Part shown: positions 15,569 to 24,463 of the stretch, piece after piece
Layout of the letters: the number at the start of each line of letters is the position of its first letter
Position numbering within the stretch: the first letter of the stretch is position 1
DNA from: Verrucomicrobiota bacterium
Lineage (GTDB): Bacteria; Verrucomicrobiota; Verrucomicrobiia; Limisphaerales; UBA1100
DNA: 32,827 nt
Reading direction: 5' to 3'
Assembly: GCA_028343615.1 (NCBI GenBank)
Contig: JAOLZA010000030.1
Location: 1 to 32,827, forward strand
The notes under the pieces: generated by a model
What the model was told of the DNA's origin: nothing
Database searches by the model: none
Seen by the model: the letters and a program-made list of their open reading frames with translations, nothing else
Translations under genes and position numbers: made by a program

Positions 15569-16840
15569 ATGAACTCCACGCTATGGCTGGCCGCCATCCT
15601 ATTTGCTTGTATGAACGCGCTCATCGCCCAACCTAAAGGCTACAACTATGACGAGGGCAAGGTGCCAAAATACACTCTGCCCGACCCCTTGTTAATGGCT
15701 GATGGAGATCGAGTGAAAACGGTTAAGGAGTGGGAAACCCAACGCCGCCCTGAAATCTTGGAGCTCTTCAAAAAAGAAATGTACGGGCGCGCGCCGGGTA
15801 AGCCAGCGAATCTGAAGTTTTCGGTTTTTGATGAACAACAGGTGTTGAAAGGCAAAGCGGTACGGAAGCAGGTGGAGATTCAATTTGCAGGTAAGGCTGA
15901 CGGACCACGTATGACAGTCCTAATATATCTGCCAGCCAAAGCGAAGGGTCCGGTTCCCACATTTCTCACACTCAACTTCCGGGGAAATCACACGGTGACT
16001 GACGACTCAAATATTCGTTTACCACACTCCTGGGTGCGCGGACGAACCAAAGGGGAAACTGTGAACAATCGGGCCACTGAGAAGGGCCGAGGAGTGGCCA
16101 AGAGTCGTTGGGGCGTGATGAACATACTTAAGCGTGGTTACGGGTTGGCTACCATCTATTATGGGGATATTGATCCGGACTTTGATGATGACTGGAAGAA
16201 TGGCGTTCATGCGCTCTACCCAAAACCCAAGCCTGATGAATGGGGCAGTATTGCAACTTGGGCTTGGGGTTTGAGCCGAGCATTGGATTATTTTGAAACT
16301 GATAAAGATATCGATCACAAGCGTGTAGCAGTAATGGGTCATTCCCGACTGGGCAAAACTTCCCTTTGGGCGGGAGCGGCGGATCAGCGGTTTGCCCTTG
16401 TTATATCCAATAACTCCGGATGCGGTGGTGCAGCACTTTCAAGGCGTGCTTTTGGCGAAACGGTTAAGCGAATCAATACCAGTTTTCCTCACTGGTTTAA
16501 TGACAACTTCCTGAAATACAACGACAACGAAAACGCCTGCCCGGTGGATCAGCATATGTTGGTTGCGCTTGCGGCACCGCGTCCGGTCTATATAGCCAGT
16601 GCAGTGGGCGATAAATGGGCAGATCCCAATGGAGAGTTTCTTTCGGGAATGTATGCCAGTCCCGTTTATCAGCTTTACGGGTTAAGCGGGTTGCCCGCTT
16701 TCAAGCAACCACCTGTGGATAGTCCGGTTATGGGAAGAATCGGATACCACGTAAGGAGCGGGAAACACGATGTAACTGACTTTGATTGGGAGCAGTATCT
16801 CAAGTTTGCCGATAAGCATCTCAAGCGTCGCAAAAAGTAA
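15569..16840 (+). CDS. Secreted CE15-like esterase (glucuronoyl methylesterase type)
   Basis: A 423-residue alpha/beta hydrolase with a signal peptide (residues 1-20). The nucleophile Ser259 lies in GHSRLGK (257-263), the extended motif of carbohydrate esterase family 15. His400 in 'GKHDVTDFDW' is the likely catalytic His, and Glu356 in 'ADPNGEF' a possible acid. CE15 enzymes cleave esters of 4-O-methyl-glucuronic acid, in plants those linking xylan and lignin; on algal material another uronic-acid ester is possible. The ATG at 15569 is chosen over a start at 15371, because it opens a clean signal peptide and a promoter-like pair ends 6 nt before it. With the three sulfatases it supports a glycan-degrading lifestyle. 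Confidence 0.85.
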   Translation: MNSTLWLAAILFACMNALIAQPKGYNYDEGKVPKYTLPDPLLMADGDRVKTVKEWETQRRPEILELFKKEMYGRAPGKPANLKFSVFDEQQVLKGKAVRKQVEIQFAGKADGPRMTVLIYLPAKAKGPVPTFLTLNFRGNHTVTDDSNIRLPHSWVRGRTKGETVNNRATEKGRGVAKSRWGVMNILKRGYGLATIYYGDIDPDFDDDWKNGVHALYPKPKPDEWGSIATWAWGLSRALDYFETDKDIDHKRVAVMGHSRLGKTSLWAGAADQRFALVISNNSGCGGAALSRRAFGETVKRINTSFPHWFNDNFLKYNDNENACPVDQHMLVALAAPRPVYIASAVGDKWADPNGEFLSGMYASPVYQLYGLSGLPAFKQPPVDSPVMGRIGYHVRSGKHDVTDFDWEQYLKFADKHLKRRKK

Positions 16841-16879
16841 TTATTCACAGGGAAAAGAATCATTAGAGGAACGCTTTCG

Positions 16880-16929
16880 TTGCTTTACGTAACCTAAATG
16901 TTTAAAATGCGTCACAACAGGACAACCTA
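16880..16929 (+). promoter_or_regulatory. Promoter and ribosome-binding site of the HtrA-like gene
   Basis: TTGCTT (16880-16885), a 17-nt spacer and TAAAAT (16903-16908) form a near-consensus pair. Unlike the leaderless cases, 21 nt separate the -10 box from the ATG, and an AGGA (16919-16922) stands 7 nt before it. A short leader of about 15 nt with a Shine-Dalgarno sequence is predicted. Confidence 0.65.
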
Positions 16930-17925
16930 ATGCATAAGCTAAAAAACCTACTTTTAACCGCCGGACTGGCGGCAATGATGCTTCCCGCAGCCGATCAGGC
17001 TCCGTGGGAAAAAACTGCGCCCAAGTCTCTTGCAGATCTTCTTGCTATTCAGGAAAAAGTTCAAACGATGCTGGACGATGCTATGGCGGCGACGGTCACT
17101 TTGCAAATGGGCGGCTCCTCTGGTAGCGGCGTGATCATAAGCGATGACGGCCTTGTACTCACCGCTGGGCATGTATCCGGGACGCCTGGGCGCAAAGTTA
17201 CCGTGGTGCTCGCCGATGGTCGTAAATTCGAAGGCAAAGCTCTTGGTAAGAACAAGGCTGATGCAGGCATGGTTAAAATTCTCAAACCCAAAGATTTGCC
17301 CACCTCGCATTACGAGACACATAAAACCAATCTTCCCAAGGTCGGCCAATGGGTCGTTTCCGTTGGTAACCCAGGCGGCTTAGATGCCAAACGCGGCGCG
17401 GTAGTCCGCCTTGGCCGCATCATCTTTGCGAGGCCGGATACCCTTCGCAGCGATTGTAAGCTACTCGGCGGTGATTCCGGTGGACCGCTCTTCAATCTAG
17501 ATGGGACCGTCATTGGTATTCACAGTCGCATCTCTGGGGAACCCGACCAGAATTACCACGTATCTATGCCCGCCTTTCATAGTGATTGGGGAAATCTTAG
17601 CGACCCCGCCACGCCGGGTTTCCTTGGTGTTACTGCCGTGGACTACGATGAAGACAATTTCAAAGGCGCGGAACTTGAGGTAGTCCGCGATAGTTCCCCT
17701 GCCAAGAAAGCTGGTCTCAAGGTGGGTGACATTATTACCATGGTGGACGATAAAGACGTGAAAGCCTCGCGTGATCTTACCACCTTCATCGGTAAACTTC
17801 GCCCTGGCACCAAGGCCAAGCTCAAGCTGTTGAGGGATAAGAAAGAAATGGAAATTGAAGTCACCCTCGGCAGCCGCCCGGCCGCACAACCTCGCCTGCC
17901 CTTTGGTTTCCCGCCTCGCAGATAA
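16930..17925 (+). CDS. HtrA/Deg-type serine protease with PDZ domain
   Basis: A 331-residue periplasmic protease. The signal peptide covers about 1-21. The trypsin-like domain holds an intact triad: His81 in 'TAGHVSG', Asp111 in 'KADAGMVKI', and Ser183 in GGDSGGP (180-186). A PDZ domain follows at about 235-315 ('GAELEVVRDSSPAKKAGLKVG'). The Arg/Pro-rich C-terminus ends 'LPFGFPPRR'. It should degrade or chaperone misfolded envelope proteins. The next gene begins 19 nt downstream on the same strand and encodes a related but catalytically damaged protein, so the two probably share a transcript. Confidence 0.92.
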   Translation: MHKLKNLLLTAGLAAMMLPAADQAPWEKTAPKSLADLLAIQEKVQTMLDDAMAATVTLQMGGSSGSGVIISDDGLVLTAGHVSGTPGRKVTVVLADGRKFEGKALGKNKADAGMVKILKPKDLPTSHYETHKTNLPKVGQWVVSVGNPGGLDAKRGAVVRLGRIIFARPDTLRSDCKLLGGDSGGPLFNLDGTVIGIHSRISGEPDQNYHVSMPAFHSDWGNLSDPATPGFLGVTAVDYDEDNFKGAELEVVRDSSPAKKAGLKVGDIITMVDDKDVKASRDLTTFIGKLRPGTKAKLKLLRDKKEMEIEVTLGSRPAAQPRLPFGFPPRR

Positions 17926-17944
17926 TTGTTAATCTAATTTACAA

Positions 17945-18982
17945 ATGAAAAAGTTATTTATACTGATCTTAGCCCTCGGTCCTCTGCATGCTACGGCTGC
18001 CTCCAGTCTCCCCTCAGACTTGCGAACCGATGGTAAAACCGTGGTGGCCGCTTTCAGCGACGTGGGAAAAATCGCGCGCAGTTGCACCGTTCAAATCATC
18101 TATGGTAGCAGCTACAAAATTGCGATCGGCACGCTCGTCAATGATGAGGGATTGGTAGTCACCAAACACAGCGAGCTCGATACCGCTAAAGCCGGAGGCA
18201 CCCTGCGTATTTCGATGCCCGGTGCCAAGCGTTATAATCGGGGTAAAATTGTCGCCCACGATAATGCCACCGACTTGGTTTTCATTGCCACGGATTTGAC
18301 TAGAAAACCCGGGTATACTTGGGCTAAGACCGATGAAATTGCACCCGCCACTTGGGTGGTTGCCGGTGTAGCGGGATCCAAAACGCGCCCCTACGTGCGC
18401 GCCGGTATTACCAGCGCTACCGCGCGTGCTATCCCGAAAACGGGCGCGGTGATTGGCATCCTCATGGGCAATGCCGTGAGTGAAAGAAAGGGTGTACCTG
18501 TGCGTGAAGTAACATCCAAAGGTCCCTCCGAAAAAGCGGGCATGAAAAATGGCGATGTCATTCTTTCCATCGAAGGTGAGGCCGTAAACTCTACCGAAGA
18601 ATTGAAAAAGGCCGTGGGTAAACATGACGCCGGCGAAACCATTACCGTGGTAGTACAGCGCAAGGAGGAGCAGAAGACATTGAAAATCACTTTGGGCTAT
18701 CGCGAATTGGTGTTTGCCAGCCTGAAGTCACGCAACGATAAGCTTAGCGGCAAAGTCAGCGTGCGCCGAACCGGCTTCGAAAAAGTCATCCAACATGAGG
18801 TTACTTTAGCCCCTTCTGAAATGGGTGGGCCATTGCTGGATTTGAAAGGAAGACTCCTAGGTATCAATATTGCCAGGCGGAATCGGGTGGAATTTTTTGC
18901 CCTGCCGGCGAGCTTGATACAAAAGGTTATCAAGGCCAAGTCCGCCGAGATTGCGGAGGCTTCCAAGGATAAGAACAAATAG
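17945..18982 (+). CDS. Pseudo-HtrA: trypsin-fold protein interrupted by a PDZ domain, catalytic Ser replaced
   Basis: A 345-residue secreted protein (signal peptide about 1-19). His75 in 'VVTKHSEL' and Asp110 in 'DNATDLVFI' sit as in HtrA. The Ser-bearing segment does not follow directly. A PDZ domain occupies about 176-250 ('VPVREVTSKGPSEKAGMKNG'), and only then comes 'APSEMGGPLLDLKGRLLGI' (289-306). Aligned to GDSGGP, Met293 takes the place of the nucleophile Ser. The order His-Asp-PDZ-(Ser) and the substitution indicate a non-proteolytic relative, perhaps a chaperone or regulator of the intact HtrA encoded 19 nt upstream. A TCTAAT ends 6 nt before the ATG, but no -35 box is visible. Confidence 0.82.
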   Translation: MKKLFILILALGPLHATAASSLPSDLRTDGKTVVAAFSDVGKIARSCTVQIIYGSSYKIAIGTLVNDEGLVVTKHSELDTAKAGGTLRISMPGAKRYNRGKIVAHDNATDLVFIATDLTRKPGYTWAKTDEIAPATWVVAGVAGSKTRPYVRAGITSATARAIPKTGAVIGILMGNAVSERKGVPVREVTSKGPSEKAGMKNGDVILSIEGEAVNSTEELKKAVGKHDAGETITVVVQRKEEQKTLKITLGYRELVFASLKSRNDKLSGKVSVRRTGFEKVIQHEVTLAPSEMGGPLLDLKGRLLGINIARRNRVEFFALPASLIQKVIKAKSAEIAEASKDKNK

Positions 18983-19045
18983 ACCCCGCACAGTCGGCAG
19001 GCTGGCGAGATTGCCAAGGCCGTGTTGAAAACAGTAAGAGGTGCT

Positions 19046-20539
19046 TTATTCTCCCTTGGGTTGGGTCGTGGGCAAATAGCTCCAAACCAAGTCGCCTTCA
19101 CTAAGATCCAACCTGTCGTTATCCTTCAGGATCACCTTGCTGTCATCGTTCTTCTGGTTCCAGCCTACCCCATACAGCTGATAACTCCTCTTGGGATTAG
19201 GTGTGTAGACATATGGCTTTCCGGTGTAGGGATCGTGGGGCAGAGGAGCTTCCAGTCCAGTTAGTTTTGCAGGATATAGTTTGTGCTTCAGCTTGTGCAA
19301 CTCCAAGTGACAGGCAATGCGCGCGTGATCCACGGCGGTTTGAGTAAATCCAATTTTAATCGCTACTTTGTCAATTGAAGGTAGCAGTATGGCACTAAGC
19401 ATATCGTAGATCGGTAGTTTACGTTTTGTTCTCGCATCAAGCTCCTGAATGAAAGCCGTTGCAATTTCGGGACGGATGCGTCGGGCCTTGATGTCGACAA
19501 TACGTTGGGAAAAATTCACATGCATTTCGTTGAGGCGTTTCTGGTTATGACTAAGCCAACCATCAGAAATAAACTTCAAATTCGGGTCATCGTCTTCGAA
19601 TAGCTTATCAAATAATTTTGGGTTATCACGCATCCGATCGATCGCCAGGTTGGCAAGGTCGCGTTCACCCAGAATGGAGATTCGGTAGCCATCCAATAAA
19701 TTAATCTTAGCCAGTTGCTTCTCGATTTCGGCTAATTGCTCAGCATTCCATTTCCCATCCTTTAACCCCTCCCACACGGGTTGGGTCGCTATTTGCAGGC
19801 AGGCAATTCGTACCAGTTGGGAAATTAGAAGAGGTTCGTCCCGGATGCTCTCGGCCAGAAAAAGGCACATTCGGGTATCAGCCAAGGCTGCTTTAGGATC
19901 GTCATTGGCCAGATGCGCCAGCGCCCTGAGTGTAAAGCTTCTGATGAAATTCCTTAGAGGACCTAGGTGAGGCACTAATGCAGCGAAATGAGCTTCGTAC
20001 TTGATGTCATACCGGCAAAGGGGCCGTTCTTTGGCCGCCAGAGTTAGTTCGGTCATGGTGGCTTCAAATTTGGTTAGGGCCTGCAGGATATCAGTCGCCG
20101 GTTTGCCTGCCTTTTCCGGATTCGGCCAGTCTTTCTCTTCCCGGAAAAACTTCTGCCACGCAATCAGATCAACAGGCTGTCCGGTTTTCCATCCATCCAA
20201 ATCGGGGCGTGAATCGCCTTCAATTTTCAGTAGGCTTTCTGCCTGATAGAATTTTTTTTGATCGATGGGAGTGGATTCAGTCAGGTCCTTGTTCCATTTG
20301 TGTTCATGCAGTGGCTTAAGTAGCGGGATGTGTGCAAAGTTTTTCTCAGAGGGAATGGGCTTGGGAATGATCTGCTTGTAGTCAAACATTTCGCCCTTGG
20401 CTTCCCATTCCTTTTTAAAATTTTCCCAAGCTGATTTGCCGCGCAGGGCTTCACCCGTGTAAATCAGAACAGCCAGCCCTACTAGACCGGTCAAGCCAAG
20501 GCCAATTTTTTTCGCGACATGCACTCGGTCAAGGTACAT
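19046..20539 (-). CDS. Membrane-anchored protein of unknown function
   Basis: A 497-residue protein with one N-terminal transmembrane segment (about 10-28) and the rest probably periplasmic. The middle is mostly helical and Glu/Lys-rich. The C-terminus has a recognisable 'PHDPYTGKPYVYTPNPKR' and 'YQLYGVGWNQKNDD' pattern, similar to the 'DPxTGKPxxY...LYSVGxDxxDDGG' ending shared by many planctomycete and verrucomicrobial exported proteins and by some pseudopilins. No enzyme motif is visible. The ATG at 20539 is preferred: GGAG lies 4 nt upstream of it, and the TM segment begins 10 residues later. A longer GTG frame from 20602 adds an implausible N-terminus. It is divergent from the subtilase. 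Confidence 0.7.
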   Translation of the reverse strand: MYLDRVHVAKKIGLGLTGLVGLAVLIYTGEALRGKSAWENFKKEWEAKGEMFDYKQIIPKPIPSEKNFAHIPLLKPLHEHKWNKDLTESTPIDQKKFYQAESLLKIEGDSRPDLDGWKTGQPVDLIAWQKFFREEKDWPNPEKAGKPATDILQALTKFEATMTELTLAAKERPLCRYDIKYEAHFAALVPHLGPLRNFIRSFTLRALAHLANDDPKAALADTRMCLFLAESIRDEPLLISQLVRIACLQIATQPVWEGLKDGKWNAEQLAEIEKQLAKINLLDGYRISILGERDLANLAIDRMRDNPKLFDKLFEDDDPNLKFISDGWLSHNQKRLNEMHVNFSQRIVDIKARRIRPEIATAFIQELDARTKRKLPIYDMLSAILLPSIDKVAIKIGFTQTAVDHARIACHLELHKLKHKLYPAKLTGLEAPLPHDPYTGKPYVYTPNPKRSYQLYGVGWNQKNDDSKVILKDNDRLDLSEGDLVWSYLPTTQPKGE

Positions 20540-20568
20540 TTCACTCCATAGAAATGCAAGGCATGGGC

Positions 20569-20602
20569 TTGTAGTCAGATGCCTTCGTGCTAACATTGTC
20601 AC
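20569..20602 (+). promoter_or_regulatory. Predicted leaderless promoter of the subtilase gene
   Basis: TTGTAG (20569-20574), a 16-nt spacer, TAACAT (20591-20596) and 6 nt (TGTCAC) precede the ATG at 20603. The whole promoter fits in the 63-nt gap to the divergent gene's start at 20539. Confidence 0.6.
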
Positions 20603-22087
20603 ATGGTACGCATGATTTTGGCTCTAGTAGCCGTCGTTGTCTCCAGCATCGCTCAGGAAACAAAAATTGATCCTCAAGTAAGTCAGGCAATCCGTGGCGG
20701 GCGATCTACGGGAGTCATCCTGCTAGGCAAGCGGCAGCTATTCGAAGACCTAAAAGGTTTTCCAAATTTTTGCATGCAGAACAAGACAGCTAAACGCACA
20801 GAGTTACGCCCAAAAACTATTGCTCGCCTTAAGGCCATTTCAAAGGTCGATCAGGTAAAGCTGCGGAAGGAGTTAAAACTTCCAAAGGGAGCCGAGGGTT
20901 TATGGCTTGTAAATGGCATTGCGACAACGCTTTCGCCGGAGGCCATTCGTATGGCGTCGAAATCTAAAAACGTAAAATACATTTACCCATCCGGTCCGAT
21001 TCCTCGTGGTGGTATCAGTGGGCAAGTGAGCGAGGTGCTGCCGAAATCAAAGCGCAAAGCGTTTAGTGCGAAGGGCAAAAAAATCCCGTGGAATCTCAAG
21101 GCCGTGGGTACGGACAAAGTTTGGAGTGAGTTGAAAATCACTGGTCGAGGTGCGGTGGTGGCGATGTTCGACTCAGGGGTGAATTATCGCCACGCGGATT
21201 TGCGAGACAATATCTGGATTAATCCCGGCGAGGAAGCCAACAACGGTAAGGATGATGATGGTAACGGGCTGGTGGATGATTATTACGGGTTCAATTTCCG
21301 CACCATGCAACCGGAGGTTATTGCCCTAGGACCACGTCAACATGGGACTTTAACTTCCGGGATTGTCGCTGGTGATGGCACCGATGGTACGGTAACCGGA
21401 TTGGCACCCGAGGCAAGGTTAATGCCACTTATAGGTTGGGGAGGTCCGTATGCTGCTGCGCGTGTGCACGAATATGCACTGGAGATGGGTGCTGACGTGA
21501 TGAATATGAGTTTTAGCATCCCCAACCTCGGTCACACACGAGGATTATGGCGGTTGATGAGCGAACACGCAACGGCCGCCGGGCTGGTGCTGGTGAGTGG
21601 AGCGGGTAACTTTCAGCGAGAGCCAAAACCTGTCCAGCTTAGGATTCCAGAAGGGATTCCTTGCGTCATTGCCGCGGGTGGTGTGGATCGTGATATGAAA
21701 ATCCCCGGCTTTGTAAGTCTGGGGCCGGTTGAATGGGGAAGTGTAAGATTTTATGGAGATTACCCCATGCCCAAGGGGCTGATAAAACCGGATGTATGCG
21801 GATTCCCAAACGGTGGTTACCCGTTGTTATCCAGTCAGAACAAGGGATACATGGATCCCAAAATACGCATCCGTGGTAATTCCTTCAGCGGCCCGCATGT
21901 GGCCGGCACCGTGGCACTGATGTTTTCGGCCAATCAGGATTTAACGGCTTGGCGTATCAAGGAAATCCTTGAGTCCACTGCAAAAGACCTTGGTCCCAAG
22001 GGCAAAGATAACGACACGGGTTATGGCCTCCTCAATTCACTTGCGGCGGTAAAGGCTGCCCTTGCTGAGAAGAAGAAAACGCAGTAG
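20603..22087 (+). CDS. Secreted subtilisin-like serine protease (S8)
   Basis: A 494-residue subtilase with a signal peptide (1-18) and a propeptide-like region to about 160. Catalytic residues: Asp190 in 'AMFDSGVNYRHADL', His247 in 'RQHGTLTSGIVAG', oxyanion Asn336 in 'SGAGN', and Ser427 in 'GNSFSGPHVAG'. The usual GTS before the serine is GNS here, a mild departure. 'KDDDGNGLVDDYYGFNF' (216-232) is a Ca-binding loop between Asp and His often seen in bacterial exported subtilases. It should act outside the cytoplasm on unknown substrates. The stop is 10 nt from that of the convergent aldolase/SDR gene. Confidence 0.92.
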   Translation: MVRMILALVAVVVSSIAQETKIDPQVSQAIRGGRSTGVILLGKRQLFEDLKGFPNFCMQNKTAKRTELRPKTIARLKAISKVDQVKLRKELKLPKGAEGLWLVNGIATTLSPEAIRMASKSKNVKYIYPSGPIPRGGISGQVSEVLPKSKRKAFSAKGKKIPWNLKAVGTDKVWSELKITGRGAVVAMFDSGVNYRHADLRDNIWINPGEEANNGKDDDGNGLVDDYYGFNFRTMQPEVIALGPRQHGTLTSGIVAGDGTDGTVTGLAPEARLMPLIGWGGPYAAARVHEYALEMGADVMNMSFSIPNLGHTRGLWRLMSEHATAAGLVLVSGAGNFQREPKPVQLRIPEGIPCVIAAGGVDRDMKIPGFVSLGPVEWGSVRFYGDYPMPKGLIKPDVCGFPNGGYPLLSSQNKGYMDPKIRIRGNSFSGPHVAGTVALMFSANQDLTAWRIKEILESTAKDLGPKGKDNDTGYGLLNSLAAVKAALAEKKKTQ

Positions 22088-22097
22088 GGCTTTATCC

Positions 22098-24326
22098 CTA
22101 CCTCAAGAACGCATCTTCCAGGCCGCCGTCCACGGCGAGCACTTGGCCGCAGGTTTTATCGAGGCGGCTGGTGAGGAGCAGGTAAAATGCCTCGGCTTGA
22201 TCCTCAGGCGTGATTGGAGCCTTAGTCAGTGTGCGGTTGGCATAGAACTGCGCAAGCTTGTCGCGCAGGGAGTCGTCGCTATCCTTCTTGCTGTACTTGA
22301 TGCCGTACTTGGCTAATGAGCCAATCACACGGTCGCGTGGGAACATGCTGCTCCCTTTTACAACCGTCGCGGGAGCAACGGCATTGACGCGTACAGTTGG
22401 TGAAAGTTCGATGGCCAGTTCGCGCACCAGATGATTGGCTGCGGCCTTGGAAGTGTCGTACGCCACACTGCCTTTTTTGGCGACCACGGCGTTGGCGCTG
22501 GTGGTTAGCACTAGATTGCCAGAGAGACCTTGCTCGCGCCATGTATTGGCGGCTTCGTCGGCGACAATGTAGCTGCCCTTCACGTTGACGCCGAAGGTGA
22601 AATCCCATTTGTCATCAGGGATGTGTCCGGTCGTATCACTGGGCCAAAAGACACCGGCGGTGACGCAAATGCTGTCGAAGCCGCCGTAGGCAAGCGCGAC
22701 GTCATCGAGCATTGCGCGGACGCTGGCGCGGTCGGTGATATTGCAGGCGAGGCCGAGGGCAGGGCCGCAGTTACTGATGCCGCTGCCCGCGACGCCGATG
22801 CCCACGCCGTATTGGTCGGTGATTTCTTTGGCAGTGGCTTGGGCTGCGGAGAGGCTCATGTCCACGCAGACAACATGCGCACCGTCGCGCACCACGCGAT
22901 GGGCCACCTCGCGGCCGATGCCGCTGCCGGCGCCGATGACGATGATGATCTGCCGCGCGAGTTCCATCTCGGCGGGCATCCGCTGTAGCTTGGCTTCCTC
23001 AAGCGCCCAGTATTCGATATCAAAGGCTTCCTGTTGCGGCAGCGCGATGTATTTATCAATCGCCTCCGCACCGCGCATCACTTCCACCGCGCAGTTGTAA
23101 AACTCCGCGGTTACGCGGCTTTCGCTTTTGTTTTTACCCCACGTAATCATCCCGCAACCGGGGATAAGCATTACCGTCGGGTTCGCATCGCGCATGGCGG
23201 GCGAGCCGGGGCGCTTGCAGTTCTTGTAGTACGTGGCATAATCTTTTTTATACTGCTTGAGGCCGGCAGTGAGGTTTTGCTTGAGAGTCCCGACAAAGCA
23301 ATCCACCCAATCGCCACTGAAATCGCGATTCTTATGTGGCTTGAGCGGCACGTAGAGTGGCTTGATTTTCGTGCGCAGAAAATGGTCCGGACAACTCGTG
23401 CCGAGTTCCGCGAGGCGGCCGGCATCTTTGCTGTTTACAAAACGCAGAATCGCGGCGTCATCCTGAATGGTGCCGATGAAGCGTTTCTGCTGACCCACCT
23501 TTCCGCGCAGCCACGGCAGCAGTTTGGCAAACACCTGCCGCCGCACCTTCTCCGGCAACGTGAGATGTTTTTGCCCGCCGAAGGCTTTCTTGTCCCCGCC
23601 CTTTTTGCGGTAGGCCTTCTCGATGTAAGCGGATCCTTTCTCAATAAGGTCCAGCGACAGATAGTAACATTTCTTGTCATCGTCGTCCCAGTTGATCAGT
23701 CCGTGCTGGCCGAGCATCACACCCTTGGCGTTGGGATGTTTTTGGGTAATCGCCTGCAGCTCCAAGCCCAGTTCAAAGCCCGGGCGCAACCACGGCGTCC
23801 AGATGATGTCATCGCCATAAACCGCCTTTGTGATGCGTTTGGAATTTTTCGAGGCGCAGATGGCGATGGGAGCATTGGGGTGCGTGTGATCCACGTGCTT
23901 GCCCGGCACGAACGAATGCAGCGGCGTATCGATGGACGACGCACGCGGGTTGAGGTTAAACGTACAGTGCGGATACATCCCCACCATCTCATCCTCTGCC
24001 GGCGACTTGGGCCCGCGCTTTTTCTTGCCCGCGTAAACCCCCTGCAACGCGATCAGCTTCTCCTGATAGAGAGACGCAAAATTTTCTTTTTTGGATGTCC
24101 GCAAATCACCGCCCGAGCCCTTCACCCAAAGCACCTCCACCGCGTCGCCCGTGAGCGGGTCGGTTTCGGTAAGCTTGCTGGAAGTATTTCCTCCGCCGGT
24201 ATTGGTAATGCGCTGGTCACTGCCGAGTTTGTTGGAGCGATAAACCAACCGCTCTGCTGCATCCAATCCCTTGACCTCACTGCCTTTCCAGAGGTCATTC
24301 ACATATTTATATTTAGTCTTCGCCAT
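22098..24326 (-). CDS. Bifunctional class II aldolase / short-chain dehydrogenase (rhamnose-type)
   Basis: A 742-residue fusion. Residues 1 to about 430 form a class II aldolase domain: 'TNTGGGNTSSKL' 41-52, metal-binding 'DHTHP' 146-150, and 'GQHGL' 206-210. Residues about 455-742 are an SDR: GAGSGIG 465-471, then the Tyr-x-x-x-Lys pair in 'VAYDTSKAAANH' and a C-terminal 'GQVLAVDGG'. This arrangement matches rhamnulose-1-phosphate aldolase/lactaldehyde dehydrogenase proteins, which split a 6-deoxyketose-1-phosphate and oxidise the lactaldehyde. That would suit growth on rhamnose or fucose from algal polymers, although no microcompartment, isomerase or kinase genes are adjacent. A TAGG lies upstream of the start. 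Confidence 0.9.
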   Translation of the reverse strand: MAKTKYKYVNDLWKGSEVKGLDAAERLVYRSNKLGSDQRITNTGGGNTSSKLTETDPLTGDAVEVLWVKGSGGDLRTSKKENFASLYQEKLIALQGVYAGKKKRGPKSPAEDEMVGMYPHCTFNLNPRASSIDTPLHSFVPGKHVDHTHPNAPIAICASKNSKRITKAVYGDDIIWTPWLRPGFELGLELQAITQKHPNAKGVMLGQHGLINWDDDDKKCYYLSLDLIEKGSAYIEKAYRKKGGDKKAFGGQKHLTLPEKVRRQVFAKLLPWLRGKVGQQKRFIGTIQDDAAILRFVNSKDAGRLAELGTSCPDHFLRTKIKPLYVPLKPHKNRDFSGDWVDCFVGTLKQNLTAGLKQYKKDYATYYKNCKRPGSPAMRDANPTVMLIPGCGMITWGKNKSESRVTAEFYNCAVEVMRGAEAIDKYIALPQQEAFDIEYWALEEAKLQRMPAEMELARQIIIVIGAGSGIGREVAHRVVRDGAHVVCVDMSLSAAQATAKEITDQYGVGIGVAGSGISNCGPALGLACNITDRASVRAMLDDVALAYGGFDSICVTAGVFWPSDTTGHIPDDKWDFTFGVNVKGSYIVADEAANTWREQGLSGNLVLTTSANAVVAKKGSVAYDTSKAAANHLVRELAIELSPTVRVNAVAPATVVKGSSMFPRDRVIGSLAKYGIKYSKKDSDDSLRDKLAQFYANRTLTKAPITPEDQAEAFYLLLTSRLDKTCGQVLAVDGGLEDAFLR

Positions 24327-24429
24327 AAAAATTTACCTACACAAAAAATCAGAGCTCCAGTTCTCTGACAAAACCGCCGTCAATTCAAGATTATTGCTGA
24401 TGCAATGCATAGAACCTAATTTTCCCTCT

Positions 24430-24463
24430 TTGCTTGCCCGGGTCGATTTGTCATACTCTAACC
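24430..24463 (+). promoter_or_regulatory. Predicted leaderless promoter of the LRR protein gene
   Basis: TTGCTT (24430-24435), a 16-nt spacer, CATACT (24452-24457) and 6 nt (CTAACC) precede the ATG at 24464. Confidence 0.6.

Noticed and set aside
23034..24368. Plus-strand open frame of 444 codons opposite the aldolase/SDR gene
   Set aside because: The opposite strand has clear aldolase and SDR motifs; this frame has none.
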